From Hanleya hanleyi (Eukaryota > Mollusca > Polyplacophora > Lepidopleurida > Hanleyidae): 64,000 nt of DNA. The translations under genes and the position numbers were made by a program. Positions 48,401 to 52,690 of the stretch are shown piece after piece; within the stretch, counting starts at the first letter, position 1; the number at the start of each line of letters is the position of its first letter. The notes beneath the pieces were generated by a model, which was given only the letters and a program-made list of their open reading frames with translations, was not told where the DNA came from and did not search any database. The DNA lies in the NCBI GenBank assembly GCA_036873755.1, contig JAVTVY010018877.1, forward strand, positions 1 to 64,000. Direction: 5' to 3'.

Positions 48401-50747
48401 CGGAGATCATCAGATCTAACAAATATATTACGATCACAGTCACAAACACCCATATCCAAAAGTTCTTACAGCCTGCAAAATAAAGATGATTTGGTTGAAG
48501 TGACAGCAAAGACAATTTCTGGCTTTCACATTGGCCTAATTATTATTACCAATTGGCACAAGTCTCACAATTTTTACATATGTGCATTTTTCCTATAAAT
48601 TACCTTCAGCCAAACTAAGATCCAGTTTGTCAACAAAAAAAAGCACACCTGTCCTTAAAAAACCTTCTCATAGTTTATCATCAAACTTTCTGTTGATTCG
48701 ACTCCTACTTCAGGGGTTTTTTCAGACGAAAATCCTTTATCGAACTCAATTTCAAAACTTGAAAAACTCAATTTTTTTTGCGCACCTTCGGCGCGCTAAA
48801 AGTACAATAAAACTCAATTTTTGAACTTTTTAGTCGTGTAGTAGAATATAAAACTCAATTTTTTATTATTTTAGTAGTACACTCCAAACAATCTTCTATT
48901 TGATCGCTTTTTCATCGCAGAGAAAAATACAAATGTTAAAAATGGCATAATAATAAACATGAATGTCCATTTTGTTATGCATGTACTTCAGAGTGAGGTA
49001 TGGAGGTTCACACAAATAAACTACTGAAGTGTAATTGTTAAAGTAAATCCCATGCAACACATGCGGATATATGGAATGGACTGATAAATTACATGAACCA
49101 AAACTGACTGAACGGATTGATCATTGAGTCCAAGATCAATAAATATATGAATATCCATGATATGTTAACATTTCTGTATTTATCATACCAGCCATAATTT
49201 CCATTGCGACTGCGTTGACAAAGCTACTGTGATCTCAAACTGATGATCTATCATATGCAGTCATTTTACAGACATGTGATGGGGTTCGGGTTAGGGTTTT
49301 CCCGATCAACTGTAATTTACAATTTCTGCCCAGATGCTGACCAGGACATAGGAGTGCAAGGTGGTTTCCCTCTACGCAACTGCTATCCATACAATTCCTT
49401 CTGCGTTCATTCGTATATTTAATTGATTGTAATTCTTCGGGACCGTAACTCGTCGGTGTGTACCTTCCTTTCGTCGAACTGTCAAACGATTGTCACGTTG
49501 CCTTGGTAGGGTCAAGGTTGTTTATTAGCCAATCACGGCGCTACAGAGGGCGCTGGTCGGGAGCCCGCGAAAGAGTGCGCTACTTCACACTAATCCTGGT
49601 TTCCGAATGCAACAAGGGAGACAACTATTTATTGATGCAGTATCTCTGTCGAAGGAAAATGGCTGCCAATCGCTGTCGAAAGATGTTAAATAAAAATGGA
49701 AAGGTAACGATCGAATCTTTTACCCCAAAATTGTTGATGTCTTTCGTTATGATTCCAACAACGATCCTGGTTTACGTAAGGTATTCAGACATGATGTCTT
49801 TATATCGCCCTGTCTCTGCAATTGACCGCAATGTTGGCCAAAAAAAATTCTTGCCGGCAGACGCAAATTATATATTTCTTCCGACTATTTTTTCACAGAA
49901 ACTCAATTTTTTTTTCACAGAAACTCAATTTTTTAGCGCGCCTTTGGCGCGCAAACTATCAACCCCAGAAAATACTCAATTTCCGAGAAAAAAACTCAAT
50001 TTAAAAAATTCCAAAAACTCAATTTGTAATCGTTTTTCATCGGGGTTACCCCGATGAAAAACTGTCTGAAAAAACCCCTGTACTTACATCTATAGATATC
50101 AATCAGGTCATTCACTCCTGAATATACATAAACTGCCAAACTGCCAGTTTATTTGACTCATACACATATAATATATAATACTACATATAATATATATCTG
50201 ATGAATTTTGGTTGATCAGACAACTCACTGCCTGTTCATTTAACTCTGCTATTCACTTGTTAGAAGTGATATCTCCATGTATTTTCACTCTAAATTAAAC
50301 CAATACGAATAAATGTTATTTGTATCATTTCATTAACTTTCACCTCTAAGAAATGTAATCATCCAAATATTAAGGGGTACAAGAGTGCACTTCCTGTGAT
50401 TTAATTATTAGGCCAAACTGCCAGTTTACTCGAATCATGATCTAGTACAGTTAGCCCTCACTTTTTGAATCTGCCAGTTTACTTGATTCATTCTCATATT
50501 ATTGAGGATACTCACTGCCACACTGCCTCTTTACCTGATTTATTCTCATATTTAGAATACTAACTGCCAAACTGCCAGTCATATAGATAATACTCACTGC
50601 TAAACTGCCAGTTTACCTCCATTCATAGTCTCATAATACTCACTGACAAACTGCCAGTTTACTTGATTCATAAGTCTCATATAGATCTTACTCACTGCCA
50701 AACTGCCTGATGATTAATCGTCTCATACATCTGTAGTTCAATCCCAT
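495..50747 (-). CDS. Tandem two-domain FAM3/ILEI-like type II membrane protein (16 exons, 3' end beyond window)
   Basis: Sixteen exons on the minus strand join in frame into 477 residues. Seen: a basic N-terminus (residues 1-21), a hydrophobic segment at about 22-40, N-glycosylation sequons at 58, 86 and 89, then two ILEI-type domains. Each domain has the FAM3 layout: paired Cys at the start (C93/C97; C281/C287), a GP-x-(I/V)-C strand (C119; C309), GGRG-(L/F)-N (133-138; 323-328), LGS or FGSS followed by FRD (210-212; 401-403), and a closing Cys near IP (C247; C440). Family knowledge: FAM3 proteins are secreted or membrane-anchored single-domain signalling proteins, and an ILEI-like domain also forms the stem of the glycosyltransferase POMGNT1. 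Two tandem copies behind a signal anchor is unlike the vertebrate FAM3 proteins. The model leaves the window after residue 477, so the C-terminal function is unknown: a Golgi glycosyltransferase and an anchored or shed ligand are both possible. The FAM3/ILEI call is strong; the exact function is not known. Confidence 0.88.
708..850. mobile_element. Foldback (palindromic) element, about 143 bp
   Basis: The two halves are near-complementary: left arm 708-730 pairs with the right end at 828-850 with about four mismatches, and TAGTGTGGGAAAAGTT near 738 pairs with AACTTTCCCACACTA near 797. No coding capacity. It lies in the intron between exons 15 and 16. The rest of that intron (594-2747) shows nothing I recognise. 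Confidence 0.6.
2748..2817 (-). CDS. Coding exon 15: end of ILEI domain 2
   Basis: 70 bp, CTTTCAG acceptor, GTAAGT donor in phase 1. It encodes G-P-D-G-Q-W-P-K-P-L ... S-F-C-I-P-T-K; the W-P ... C-I-P pattern is the normal end of a FAM3 domain. Cys440 pairs by position with Cys247 of domain 1. Confidence 0.88.
3123..4144. repeat. 39-bp minisatellite, about 26 units
   Basis: Tandem units of 39 bp built from GATGGATAGATGGACATAC and AACAGAAGGATGGAGGACA, with single-base variants and a few shortened units (near 3390, 3460, 3650, 3805). Since 39 is a multiple of three, several frames on both strands stay open and show a 13-residue period. These are not genes. It lies in the intron between exons 14 and 15. 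Confidence 0.95.
4150..7340. other. Intronic stretch without a gene
   Basis: AT-rich intron sequence. A short motif, CAGTTCCGAYCC, recurs in both orientations (near 4305, 4323, 5630, 6060, 6082), in part as an inverted pair around 4300 and 6090. A piece near 6530 (starting CAGGGCTGCATCTAGAGCC) resembles the right end of the element at 15137-15957 and is probably a decayed relative. A G13 run lies near 7001. No exon is seen. Confidence 0.5.
7347..7735 (+). repeat. Direct duplication of about 195 bp
   Basis: Two consecutive copies, each starting GGGCATAGATAACAGTGCAA and running to the CAGATATTCAGCGGACAA segment, differing by a few bases. The second copy runs into a GGATGGACGGACGG tract, a common end of these intronic repeats. 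Confidence 0.8.
7860..8372. mobile_element. Palindrome-ended repeat element, copy 1
   Basis: A strong palindrome at 7860-7998 (both ends carry TATTCAGG/CCTGAATA and copies of GGGTGTA ... CGAGTTTCAGGGAGGGTCG) is followed by about 370 bp that match, in opposite orientation, the sequence at 34738-35160. It ends near the TATGACCCGACCTTTT segment, about 150 bp from exon 14. No coding capacity. Probably a non-autonomous element. Confidence 0.7.
8524..8650 (-). CDS. Coding exon 14: ILEI domain 2, FGSS ... FRD segment
   Basis: 127 bp. The acceptor CCGTAG at 8651-8656 is chosen because it alone gives the right phase (AA|A); a nearer CAG at 8644 would break the frame. It encodes F-Q-E-F-G-S-S then L-R-F-R-D-V-W-Y-L-V-G-Q-K-N. 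The donor is GTCAGG, less standard than the others but in the phase shared with exon 9. Confidence 0.93.
8930..9210 (+). repeat. AGGTCAAGGTCAGTCA repeat units with GACGGA tail
   Basis: Two to three diverged units of about 115 bp carrying AATAGGTCAAGGTCAGTCA, ending in a GACAGACAGA/GACGGACGGATGG tract at 9168-9205. The same unit recurs at 16175-16205 and 40266-40600. Confidence 0.65.
9503..9587 (-). CDS. Coding exon 13: ILEI domain 2
   Basis: 85 bp, CATTTCAG acceptor, GTAAGT donor. It encodes S-S-P-L-E-I-F-L ... G-D-Q-I-L-I-A-V-T-A-D-D, the counterpart of exon 8 in length, phase and motif order. It lies 16.7 kb downstream of exon 12; the intron between holds most of the window's tandem arrays. 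Confidence 0.92.
9588..12129. other. Start of the giant intron between exons 13 and 12
   Basis: Apart from the MITE at 11070-11150, I see only AT-rich unique-looking sequence, with no exon-like segment. Confidence 0.5.
11070..11150. mobile_element. 81-bp piggyBac-like MITE
   Basis: It begins CCCTTTCACCGATCATTCCC and ends with the complement GAATCGGTGAAAGGG followed by TTAA (11151-11154); on the left the flank is TGAA, one change from TTAA. The ends match the element at 20795-21870. A TTAA target with CCC/GGG termini is typical of piggyBac. Confidence 0.72.
12130..12572. mobile_element. 443-bp TIR element rich in ATATAGGAAATATAGGA
   Basis: It starts CAGGCCTGCAAATG and ends CACTTGAAGGCCTG, with GGAATC directly outside both ends (12124-12129 and 12573-12578), a likely target duplication. 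Inside, AAATATAGGA recurs many times near both ends and a GCCGAGCGAAGCGAGGC hairpin lies near 12377. No ORF of note. Confidence 0.65.
12600..13640 (+). repeat. GGGCCATAACTC-type tandem array
   Basis: Diverged units of about 150-170 bp carrying, in order, CCAGCCCGGACAAGTCCCAA, GGGCCATAACTCTTGAAAA, a CTGCACAACTACAGGGCACT segment and CCATACAATATTAACCAAG. The array ends in a GATGGACGGACAGACAGAC tract and a G-run at 13648. The same unit forms arrays at 17560-18350 and 33535-34270. Confidence 0.85.
13931..14354. mobile_element. 424-bp MITE with perfect 23-bp terminal inverted repeats
   Basis: The ends are exact inverted repeats starting TGTCTGTCCCAGATAATATA. The inside has no coding capacity. A longer relative lies at 61516-62020 and shares CATTGAAACTTCACACAGTA, ATGGGAGATTTGTG and GTGATTTTCGTCAATTCTCA with it. 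No clear target duplication is seen. Confidence 0.75.
15137..15957. mobile_element. 821-bp DNA transposon derivative with 5-bp target duplication
   Basis: The left end CAGGGCAGTTTCTAGA and the right end ...ACATACGGCCCTG are imperfect inverted repeats, and GCATA flanks both sides (15132-15136 and 15958-15962). Inside are a GC-rich hairpin stretch (15186-15246) and a minus-strand ORF (15333-15608) that looks like the N-terminus of a transposase. CAGGG ends with a 5-bp duplication would suit the hAT5 branch of hAT elements; that class call is inference. Confidence 0.75.
15333..15608 (-). pseudogene. Possible N-terminal stub of a transposase
   Basis: A 91-codon ORF inside the transposon derivative. 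It starts M-K-R-A-G-G-R-P-S, is rich in Lys, Ser and Thr, then has S-I-A-S-Y-F-S-P-K-P-K-V followed by five Gln. A basic start and an (S/R)-x-x-S-(Y/F)-F-x-P-K motif occur at the start of many hAT-type transposases with a TTF zinc finger, from memory. No zinc finger or catalytic residues follow, so any protein is a remnant. Confidence 0.4.
16266..16979 (+). repeat. 65-bp tandem array, about 11 near-identical units
   Basis: Units of 65 bp carrying AGGTCAGTGGTATTCAATAG and GGCATACATGTATGTCACTG repeat about 11 times almost without change; one unit near 16530 lacks a few bases. The near identity means recent expansion or ongoing homogenisation. Confidence 0.95.
17560..18355 (+). repeat. GGGCCATAACTC-type tandem array, second locus
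   Basis: Four to five units like those at 12600-13640, carrying ATCCAGCCCGGACAAGTC and CATACAATATTAACCAAG. Two units end in GACGGACGG tracts (18050-18075, 18320-18355). Confidence 0.85.
18530..19245 (+). repeat. About 145-bp tandem array, five units
   Basis: Units carry TTAACTTGGCCCCCAGGTGG, GCGCCACCTATA and CAAGATCTTGAGGCGAGGTA; the AACTTGRCC segment recurs at about 18533, 18675, 18820, 18960 and 19105. It reads into a GGACACACGGACGGAC tract at 19245. Confidence 0.88.
19860..20260 (+). repeat. GACCTTGACC-type repeat units
   Basis: Three diverged units of about 120 bp with GATTTCCTGATTTTTGGGTC, AGTGACCTTTGACCT and TTTTGGTAYGTGACAC. The same unit recurs at 28780-29270 and 52975-54110. Confidence 0.75.
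20795..21870. mobile_element. 1.08-kb piggyBac-like non-autonomous element
   Basis: It starts CCCTTTCACCGATTA and ends TAATCGGTGAAAGGG, flanked on both sides by TTAA (20791-20794, 21871-21874). TTAA targets and CCC/GGG ends are the piggyBac signature. The inside has short open stretches only; no DDD transposase is seen. The ends are shared with the MITE at 11070-11150. Confidence 0.82.
22440..24010 (+). repeat. About 168-bp tandem array with alternating unit types
   Basis: About ten units carry CAAATGAGGGGGCTATCCCA, AGCTTCCATCCAAGT, CAGTAGTTCTCCAGATATC, TATATACATGTACAAGTAGA and a GGACGGACGGACACCGGACA tract. From about 22780 on, units with CCCACTGAAG and GTGGGGTG alternate with units with CCCAATGAAG and GTTTGGTG, a two-unit higher-order period of about 337 bp. 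Confidence 0.9.
24020..24125 (+). repeat. Simple GACA/CATC repeat tract
   Basis: GACAGACATCCATCCAGA units followed by (GACA)n, at the end of the 168-bp array. Confidence 0.85.
24676..24751 (+). ncRNA. tRNA-like SINE head (tentative)
   Basis: GTGGTGTAATGAACAGCAAG resembles a tRNA A box, and CGATTCGAATCCTGG, about 40 bp later, fits the B box consensus GGTTCGANTCC with changes. The 3' side continues TCGGACAATTTC without a clear acceptor stem, so this looks like a SINE head or tRNA relic, not a working tRNA. Confidence 0.42.
25240..25480 (+). repeat. Dispersed repeat, also at 240-430 and 30300-30700
   Basis: Three places share GATAGATGACGATTTATTTT-like and TTTATTGAGCAAAAACAAC-like segments plus CATTTTAGAGAGTGGGA-like sequence. 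The copy at 30300-30700 is in the opposite orientation. Non-coding; class unknown. Confidence 0.5.
25500..25690 (-). mobile_element. tRNA-derived SINE
   Basis: On the minus strand TGACCGAGTGGTCTGAGGCG (A box like a Leu/Ser tRNA) is followed by GGTTCGAGCCC (exact B box) within 70 bp (25619-25690). The body then includes GGTGGTTCTCTCCGGGTACC. A head with both pol III boxes plus an unrelated body is the usual SINE structure. Confidence 0.7.
26305..26414 (-). CDS. Coding exon 12: ILEI domain 2, GGRG segment
   Basis: 110 bp, GTTGCAG acceptor, GTAAGA donor. It encodes N-D-G-G-R-G-F-N-I-I-V-L-D and on to R-F-D-T-Y-E-E. Its length equals exons 6 plus 7 (59 + 51 bp) with matching outer phases, so one intron differs between the two cassettes. 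Confidence 0.95.
27116..27302 (-). CDS. Coding exon 11: inter-domain linker and start of ILEI domain 2
   Basis: 187 bp, TTTTCCAG acceptor, GTAAGT donor. The first 27 codons are a linker between domains. Then come N-C-G ... A-C-P (C281, C287), A-L-V-F-T-G and E-G-P-Q-V-C-L-D-G (C309), the same strand order as exon 5. It corresponds to exon 5 extended by the linker. Confidence 0.93.
28478..28541 (-). CDS. Coding exon 10: end of ILEI domain 1
   Basis: 64 bp, CTTTCAG acceptor, GTAAGT donor in phase 1. It encodes residues 231-251 ending S-G-C-F-S-I-P; Cys247 is expected to close the domain disulfide. Family members end in G-C-I-P. Confidence 0.9.
28780..29270 (+). repeat. GACCTTGACC-type repeat units
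   Basis: Three to four diverged units with CCTTGACC and TTGGTWCATGACAC segments, ending AGATAGACCGGAGACATATG and a GGACAGACAGATG tract. Related to 52975-54110. Confidence 0.7.
29588..29711 (-). CDS. Coding exon 9: ILEI domain 1, LGS ... FRD segment
   Basis: 124 bp, TTTCAG acceptor, GTAAGT donor ending in phase 0. It encodes R-R-L-I-K-K-L-G-S then I-K-F-R-D-S and I-G-Q-K-N, the most conserved helix-strand unit of the family (FRD at 210-212). Confidence 0.94.
30130..30214 (-). CDS. Coding exon 8: ILEI domain 1
   Basis: 85 bp, TTCTCCAG acceptor, GTAAGT donor. It encodes S-P-L-I-R-Y-I ... N-N-I-V-I-I-A-S-F-D-E, the helix and the hydrophobic strand ending in A-S-(F/Y)-D, as in FAM3 proteins. It has exactly the length and phases of exon 13 in domain 2. 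Confidence 0.93.
31024..31074 (-). CDS. Coding exon 7: ILEI domain 1
   Basis: 51 bp, TTCTCCAG acceptor, GTAAGT donor, phase 1 at both ends. It encodes residues 145-160 ending F-F-T-V-D-T-Y-I-D, matching the FD-T/M-Y segment of FAM3 proteins. Confidence 0.9.
31148..31385. mobile_element. 238-bp MITE with CAGGGTTCATAC ends
   Basis: The exact terminal inverted repeat CAGGGTTCATAC is at 31148 and its complement at 31374-31385. Inside, CCAGGACTTTCCAGGT occurs twice. No target duplication is clear. It lies between exons 6 and 7. Confidence 0.65.
32076..32134 (-). CDS. Coding exon 6: ILEI domain 1, GGRG segment
   Basis: 59 bp, TTTTACAG acceptor, GTAAGG donor, starting phase 2 and ending phase 1. 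It encodes V-I-S-P then N-G-G-R-G-L-N-I-V-V-V-D, the conserved Gly-rich turn and strand of the ILEI fold. Its partner in domain 2 is fused with the next segment in one 110-bp exon. Confidence 0.93.
32575..32677 (-). CDS. Coding exon 5: start of ILEI domain 1
   Basis: 103 bp, TTCACAG acceptor, GTGAGT donor. It encodes K-C-G ... C-P ... F-Y-V-K-T-G ... V-G-P-T-I-C-F-E-D, the opening strands of a FAM3-type domain, with Cys at 93, 97 and 119. The G-P-T-I-C-F-E-D stretch is the clearest FAM3 signature in the window. Confidence 0.93.
32764..32841 (-). CDS. Coding exon 4: Ser/Asn/Gln-rich stem linker
   Basis: 78 bp, phase 1 at both ends, encoding residues 65-89, rich in Ser, Asn, Ala and Gln, with sequons N-T-T (86) and N-G-T (89, completed by the next exon). 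Two AAG acceptors 9 bp apart both keep the frame, so the exon may start at 32841 or 32832. The donor is GTACAT, weaker than the others. The intron to exon 5 is only 86 bp. Confidence 0.68.
33366..33407 (+). repeat. (CT)n microsatellite
   Basis: About 20 uninterrupted CT dinucleotides. Confidence 0.97.
33535..34270 (+). repeat. GGGCCATAACTC-type units flanking the SINE
   Basis: Diverged units with AAAGGGCCATAACTCAGG, CATCAAAACWGGT and GTCCATCAAATAGTAGCCAA, ending in GGACGGACGAATG near 34260. The SINE at 33680-33921 sits inside the array. Confidence 0.65.
33680..33921 (-). mobile_element. 5S rRNA-derived SINE (SINE3-like)
   Basis: Reading the minus strand from 33921, the first 105-110 bp follow the 5S rRNA gene: GCGTATCACGTTGGGCACAC, CACCGGTTCTCGTCAGATTA, CAAAGTTAAGCAATGTTGAG, CCTGGTCAATACTTGGATGG, GTGACCGAGTGCTGTACTGG. 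The internal control region is largely kept. The remaining 130 bp are unrelated to 5S and end near GACGTTGAATACTACTCACT. A 5S head with a foreign body is the SINE3 design; changes from 5S exclude a working rRNA gene. Confidence 0.8.
34738..35305. mobile_element. Palindrome-ended repeat element, copy 2 (opposite orientation)
   Basis: It starts GGTCGGGTCATATAAACCC and ends with a palindrome (35163-35305) like the one at 7860-7998. It is longer than copy 1 by a segment near 35015-35080 (GTGTGGCGCGCCTTTCTCAC and following) not seen there. Confidence 0.7.
35306..36318. other. Intronic stretch without a gene
   Basis: Unique-looking sequence. The open stretch at 36065-36322 has no splice context or family likeness and is probably chance. 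Confidence 0.45.
36319..37269 (+). repeat. Degenerate ~190-bp array with a conserved 15-bp core
   Basis: The core GTGACAGACGGGACA, exact or nearly so, occurs at 36319, 36501, 36690, 36712 and 37255, inverted at 36871 and 36886, with a weaker form at 37083. Spacing of the main copies is 172-197 bp. Between cores only weak similarity remains, for example GATGTTCATTGTGCACTAG near 36790 against GAATGTTCATTGCATCTAG near 36990. Confidence 0.75.
38456..38807 (+). repeat. 44-bp tandem array, 8 units
   Basis: Units of 44 bp carrying CAACTTCTAGTCATATCAGG and ACGTTTGGGTCCTATTCC, starting at 38456, 38500, 38544 and so on. Only a G/T change and a C/A change vary between units. It has no spacers, so it is not a CRISPR array. 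Confidence 0.95.
38808..40265. other. Intronic stretch without a gene
   Basis: A short segment, CCCAATTTGGGCACACCCCC (39533), resembles CCGAAATTGGGCACACCCTC at 2289, a dispersed repeat. The open frames at 39559-39834 follow it and show no coding signs. Confidence 0.45.
40266..40600 (+). repeat. AGGTCARTGTCAGTCA repeat units
   Basis: Three diverged units of about 120 bp with GACCTTGAGAAAATAGGTCA, GTCAGTCATTTTCAT and CCATCATCAGTTGCATATG. Related to 8930-9120. Confidence 0.7.
40729..41600. mobile_element. Large inverted repeat (foldback element)
   Basis: The left arm (40729-41026) and right arm (41313-41600) are inverted copies of about 290 bp with scattered mismatches; AACAAAGTTACAAACAGC pairs with GCTGTTTGTAACTTTGTT and AGTGTGTATTGTATCACCTGA-like sequence bounds the inner edge. 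The 286-bp spacer holds a smaller inverted pair around CAACTCGCATG. No coding capacity is recognised. Confidence 0.8.
42640..43300 (+). repeat. Two diverged copies of a ~300-bp unit
   Basis: GAGATGCAAAAATGCGCCTC near 42737 and GAAATGCAAAAAACGTGCCT near 43051 begin parallel stretches, each followed by a GCCAXCWMCACCA-like segment and a CCTAGGGAGATTGCACA or CCTAAGGAGATAGCACA segment. Non-coding as far as I can see. Confidence 0.5.
44180..44690 (+). repeat. About 31-bp tandem array, about 16 units
   Basis: Units carry TAATGGTGTAACCACAGTA and CAGCCAAYTTA, quite diverged, with a repeated multi-unit pattern (44220-44290 resembles 44305-44375). It abuts the next array. Confidence 0.88.
44700..45280 (+). 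repeat. About 22-bp degenerate minisatellite
   Basis: GATGGTGTGCAGATGGTCTGTG-like units, about 25 and diverged. Open frames on both strands across this array are by-products of the repeat. Confidence 0.88.
45290..46680. other. Intronic stretch without a gene
   Basis: Open frames at 45778-46107 (plus) and 46460-46693 (minus) lack splice phases that would fit between exons 3 and 4, and no family is recognised. ACATGTACATGT and GCACATCCATG elements recur. Confidence 0.4.
46682..47060 (+). repeat. 22-bp minisatellite
   Basis: Units of CCAGCACTCYAGCAGATTCT plus CA, about 16, with T/C variants. The last part has a longer unit containing GATTGTCTGATTCTCA. Confidence 0.93.
47566..47625 (-). CDS. 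Coding exon 3: stem linker
   Basis: 60 bp, TTTCAG acceptor, GTGAG donor, phase 1 at both ends. It encodes a Gly-rich stretch (residues 45-63) with an N-A-T sequon at residue 58. No domain is recognised; it reads as flexible stem. Confidence 0.75.
48395..48472 (-). CDS. Coding exon 2: transmembrane signal anchor
   Basis: 78 bp between a TTTTGCAG acceptor and a GTAAGT donor, phase 1 at both ends. It encodes residues 19-43: C-K-N then about 18 mostly hydrophobic residues (F-W-I-W-V-F-V ... Y-L-L-D-L-M-I). With basic residues before it, the anchor should place the rest of the protein in the lumen or outside. Confidence 0.82.
48711..50080. mobile_element. 1.37-kb TIR element with 5-bp target duplication and an exon-like passenger
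   Basis: The terminal inverted repeats are exact: CAGGGGTTTTTTCAGAC at the left, its complement at 50064-50080, with TACTT directly outside both (48706-48710 and 50081-50085). Both ends carry clusters of AAACTCAATTTTTT and a GCGCGCC/GGCGCGC hairpin. The middle (49330-49710) is different: GC-richer, with a start-codon exon-like segment on the plus strand. No transposase seen. Confidence 0.8.
49662..49706 (+). other. First-exon-like segment inside the TIR element
   Basis: GAAAATGGCTGCCAATCGC gives an ATG in good context, then 15 codons (M-A-A-N-R-C-R-K-M ...) to AAG|GTAACG, a donor-like site. Upstream lie AGAGGGCGCTGG and AGGGAGACAACT, common near molluscan transcripts or repeats. It could be a captured first exon or chance. 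No downstream exon was found. Confidence 0.3.
50407..50696 (-). repeat. Tandem copies of the exon 1 / donor boundary
   Basis: On the minus strand, units resembling the end of exon 1 (TATGAG ... CAGTTTGGCA|GTGAGTA) repeat into the intron every 33-52 bp, with donor-like hexamers at 50690-50695 (the used one), 50638, 50592, 50559 (GTTAGT) and 50510. Further decayed units lie to about 50407. Confidence 0.7.
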
Positions 50748-50758
50748 CTGTGGCCCAC
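50696..50758 (-). CDS. Coding exon 1: start codon and cytoplasmic tail
   Basis: A TTTTTCAG acceptor is followed by 11 untranslated bases and ATG at 50747-50745. It encodes 17 residues rich in Arg (C-M-R-R ... I-R-Q-F-G), as expected for the cytosolic side of a signal anchor, and ends at a GTGAGT donor in phase 1. This start is chosen because the hydrophobic segment follows at once and the phase fits exon 2. The exon's 3' half resembles the units of a tandem repeat lying just downstream in the intron. Confidence 0.72.
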
Positions 50759-51604
50759 CTGAAAAATGACAGTGCATTATAAAGTACCCTCCAATGCAAA
50801 AATACACATAACCCTTGAATCTAAGCATGGTCAATAGCAGGGAATGACACCGATTCTAAATGTGTAGTGTGAAACAATGTGAGAAATTCACAAATGTCAG
50901 TTTTTCGAAATTGATAAAAACCAGGCTCATGGGCTTATTAAGGGATCGATTTGGTGGCAGGACTACTTTATGTAGTCCTTTGCCCATGCAAATATGAAAC
51001 ATATTCTGGGTGCTTATTGTATATTCCAACTATTCTGAAACATGCTGAGTGTTCATCATCTTCACCACATCAAGGTTTCTATTTGTGAGCCAAAGGCGAA
51101 CCCTTGACCAACTTGCATAGCAAACCGCGTTCTGCCCACATTCCAGTTACGTGACCTAGAAAAACTGCGCTGATGGTAAAATACATTTGGGTTTTTCTTT
51201 CCCAGCTAAACTATTTGCTGATGCCGAATGTAAAATATTTAATCCAAGCATGCATAACAATAAAATATTAATGGATAGACCAGTGAAATTTTATAGAAAT
51301 CAGTGCGTTTCAACCCAATTCAAGTCTTTCAGCGGGAAAGTCAGAGGTCGGATACACTGACATCGCGGACCGCCTTTAAAGTTTCATTGTTTCCTACATT
51401 TTCCTGTCTTGTTGGATGTTTGATGGTAGATTAAACTATGTTTCCTTTATATTTATTAATGTTCATGTTTGTTGAAAAGGTGCATGTTCATCTGCCACTG
51501 GGTATCGCACAAGCTATGGTGTTTTCGAATCTGTTGTCACGGTCGCCATGGTCGCGGTACTTAAGCGATCTAATTCGTTAATATGTGCAGGATGTTACTT
51601 TTGC

Positions 51605-52050
51605 TGATTACATCACGATGGAGAAGCCCAAGAATTACATTGATTTCAGTTATTCGGTAACCAAGTTATTATTAGACTAACTTATATGAAAATCACTTAT
51701 ATTTTCTCTTAGCCCGGGAGATTATGAATGAGATTGTGGAAAAGGGAATAAAATGTGTGAATTTATCAGGCAGCCCGGAGCAATCCGGGAGATGCCCATG
51801 AAATGTTTGAGTGCACAGAGATGCCTATCAAGGTAAAACACTGTTTACTCTCATAAATGTATTTATATTGAGTACACAGTGCATATTTCATCTATTCTGA
51901 ATGCGCGGATCCTCCATGAACTGATGGAAAGCTCAGGAATTACGCAGGTCGCAGCTACTCGGTAGCCAAGTTATTATTCGACTAACCTATATAAAAGTTG
52001 CTTATATTTTCTCTCAGCTCGGACACTTATGAATGAGATTGAGAAACAAG
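51605..52050 (+). repeat. Tandem duplication of about 310 bp, diverged
   Basis: GTAACCAAGTTATTATTAGA at 51657 and GTAGCCAAGTTATTATTCGA at 51961 start parallel stretches, both preceded by an ATGGARA ... AATTACR segment and followed by TTATATTTTCTCTYAG and TTATGAATGAGATTG. Splice-like borders are present but no consistent reading frame. Confidence 0.6.
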
Positions 52051-52690
52051 AGCCCAAGGGGCTTCAATATACGCCCGTGTATCTGGAATTACATTGGTCC
52101 AAATTTCAAGGTTGTTTGATAGGCTTGATTCCAATTGGTAGCTAGCCTACAATTTTGTGCTTCTGAGAATGTAACATATATAACATCTTATATTGAATGA
52201 TAAACTAAAACGAGCTTAACTCTTGATAACTAGTTGATCTTGAAGCAAGAGCCGAGAGCTCACATATCCCACACTAAAATCGACAATAGTCAAACACAAG
52301 AAAATAGTAGTTTTCCTGCAAATGGATTCCTTTCAGACGAGATAATTTTTCATGAAGGAAGAAGAAAGTGATGAAGTAAACCTTTGTTCTTGAGTTAATA
52401 AAGAGGTATGAAGTTCATAATTACTAAATGTATGGTTTTTATTTCACAACAGTTTAACTAAAATGTAGCTGTTTCAAATGTGGGAGACAACTCCACAGGG
52501 TGAATGCCATATACATGTAGGGGAGAGCATACTGAATATTCCAACCTAACACATATGGTCAGCTAAACTTGATTCAGTTTTGAAGGACTGACCTTGGACA
52601 AATTGATCTCAAAATGTATGGCTCCTCTTTGCCATGCGAATAAGGTATACTCAAAGTTTGGTACCATTCCATACCTTGAAACTATATCGC

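Noticed and set aside
49458..50057. 199-codon plus-strand ORF
   Set aside because: It runs through three different kinds of sequence inside a TIR element, including the AAACTCAATTTT repeats; composition changes along it and no domain is seen.
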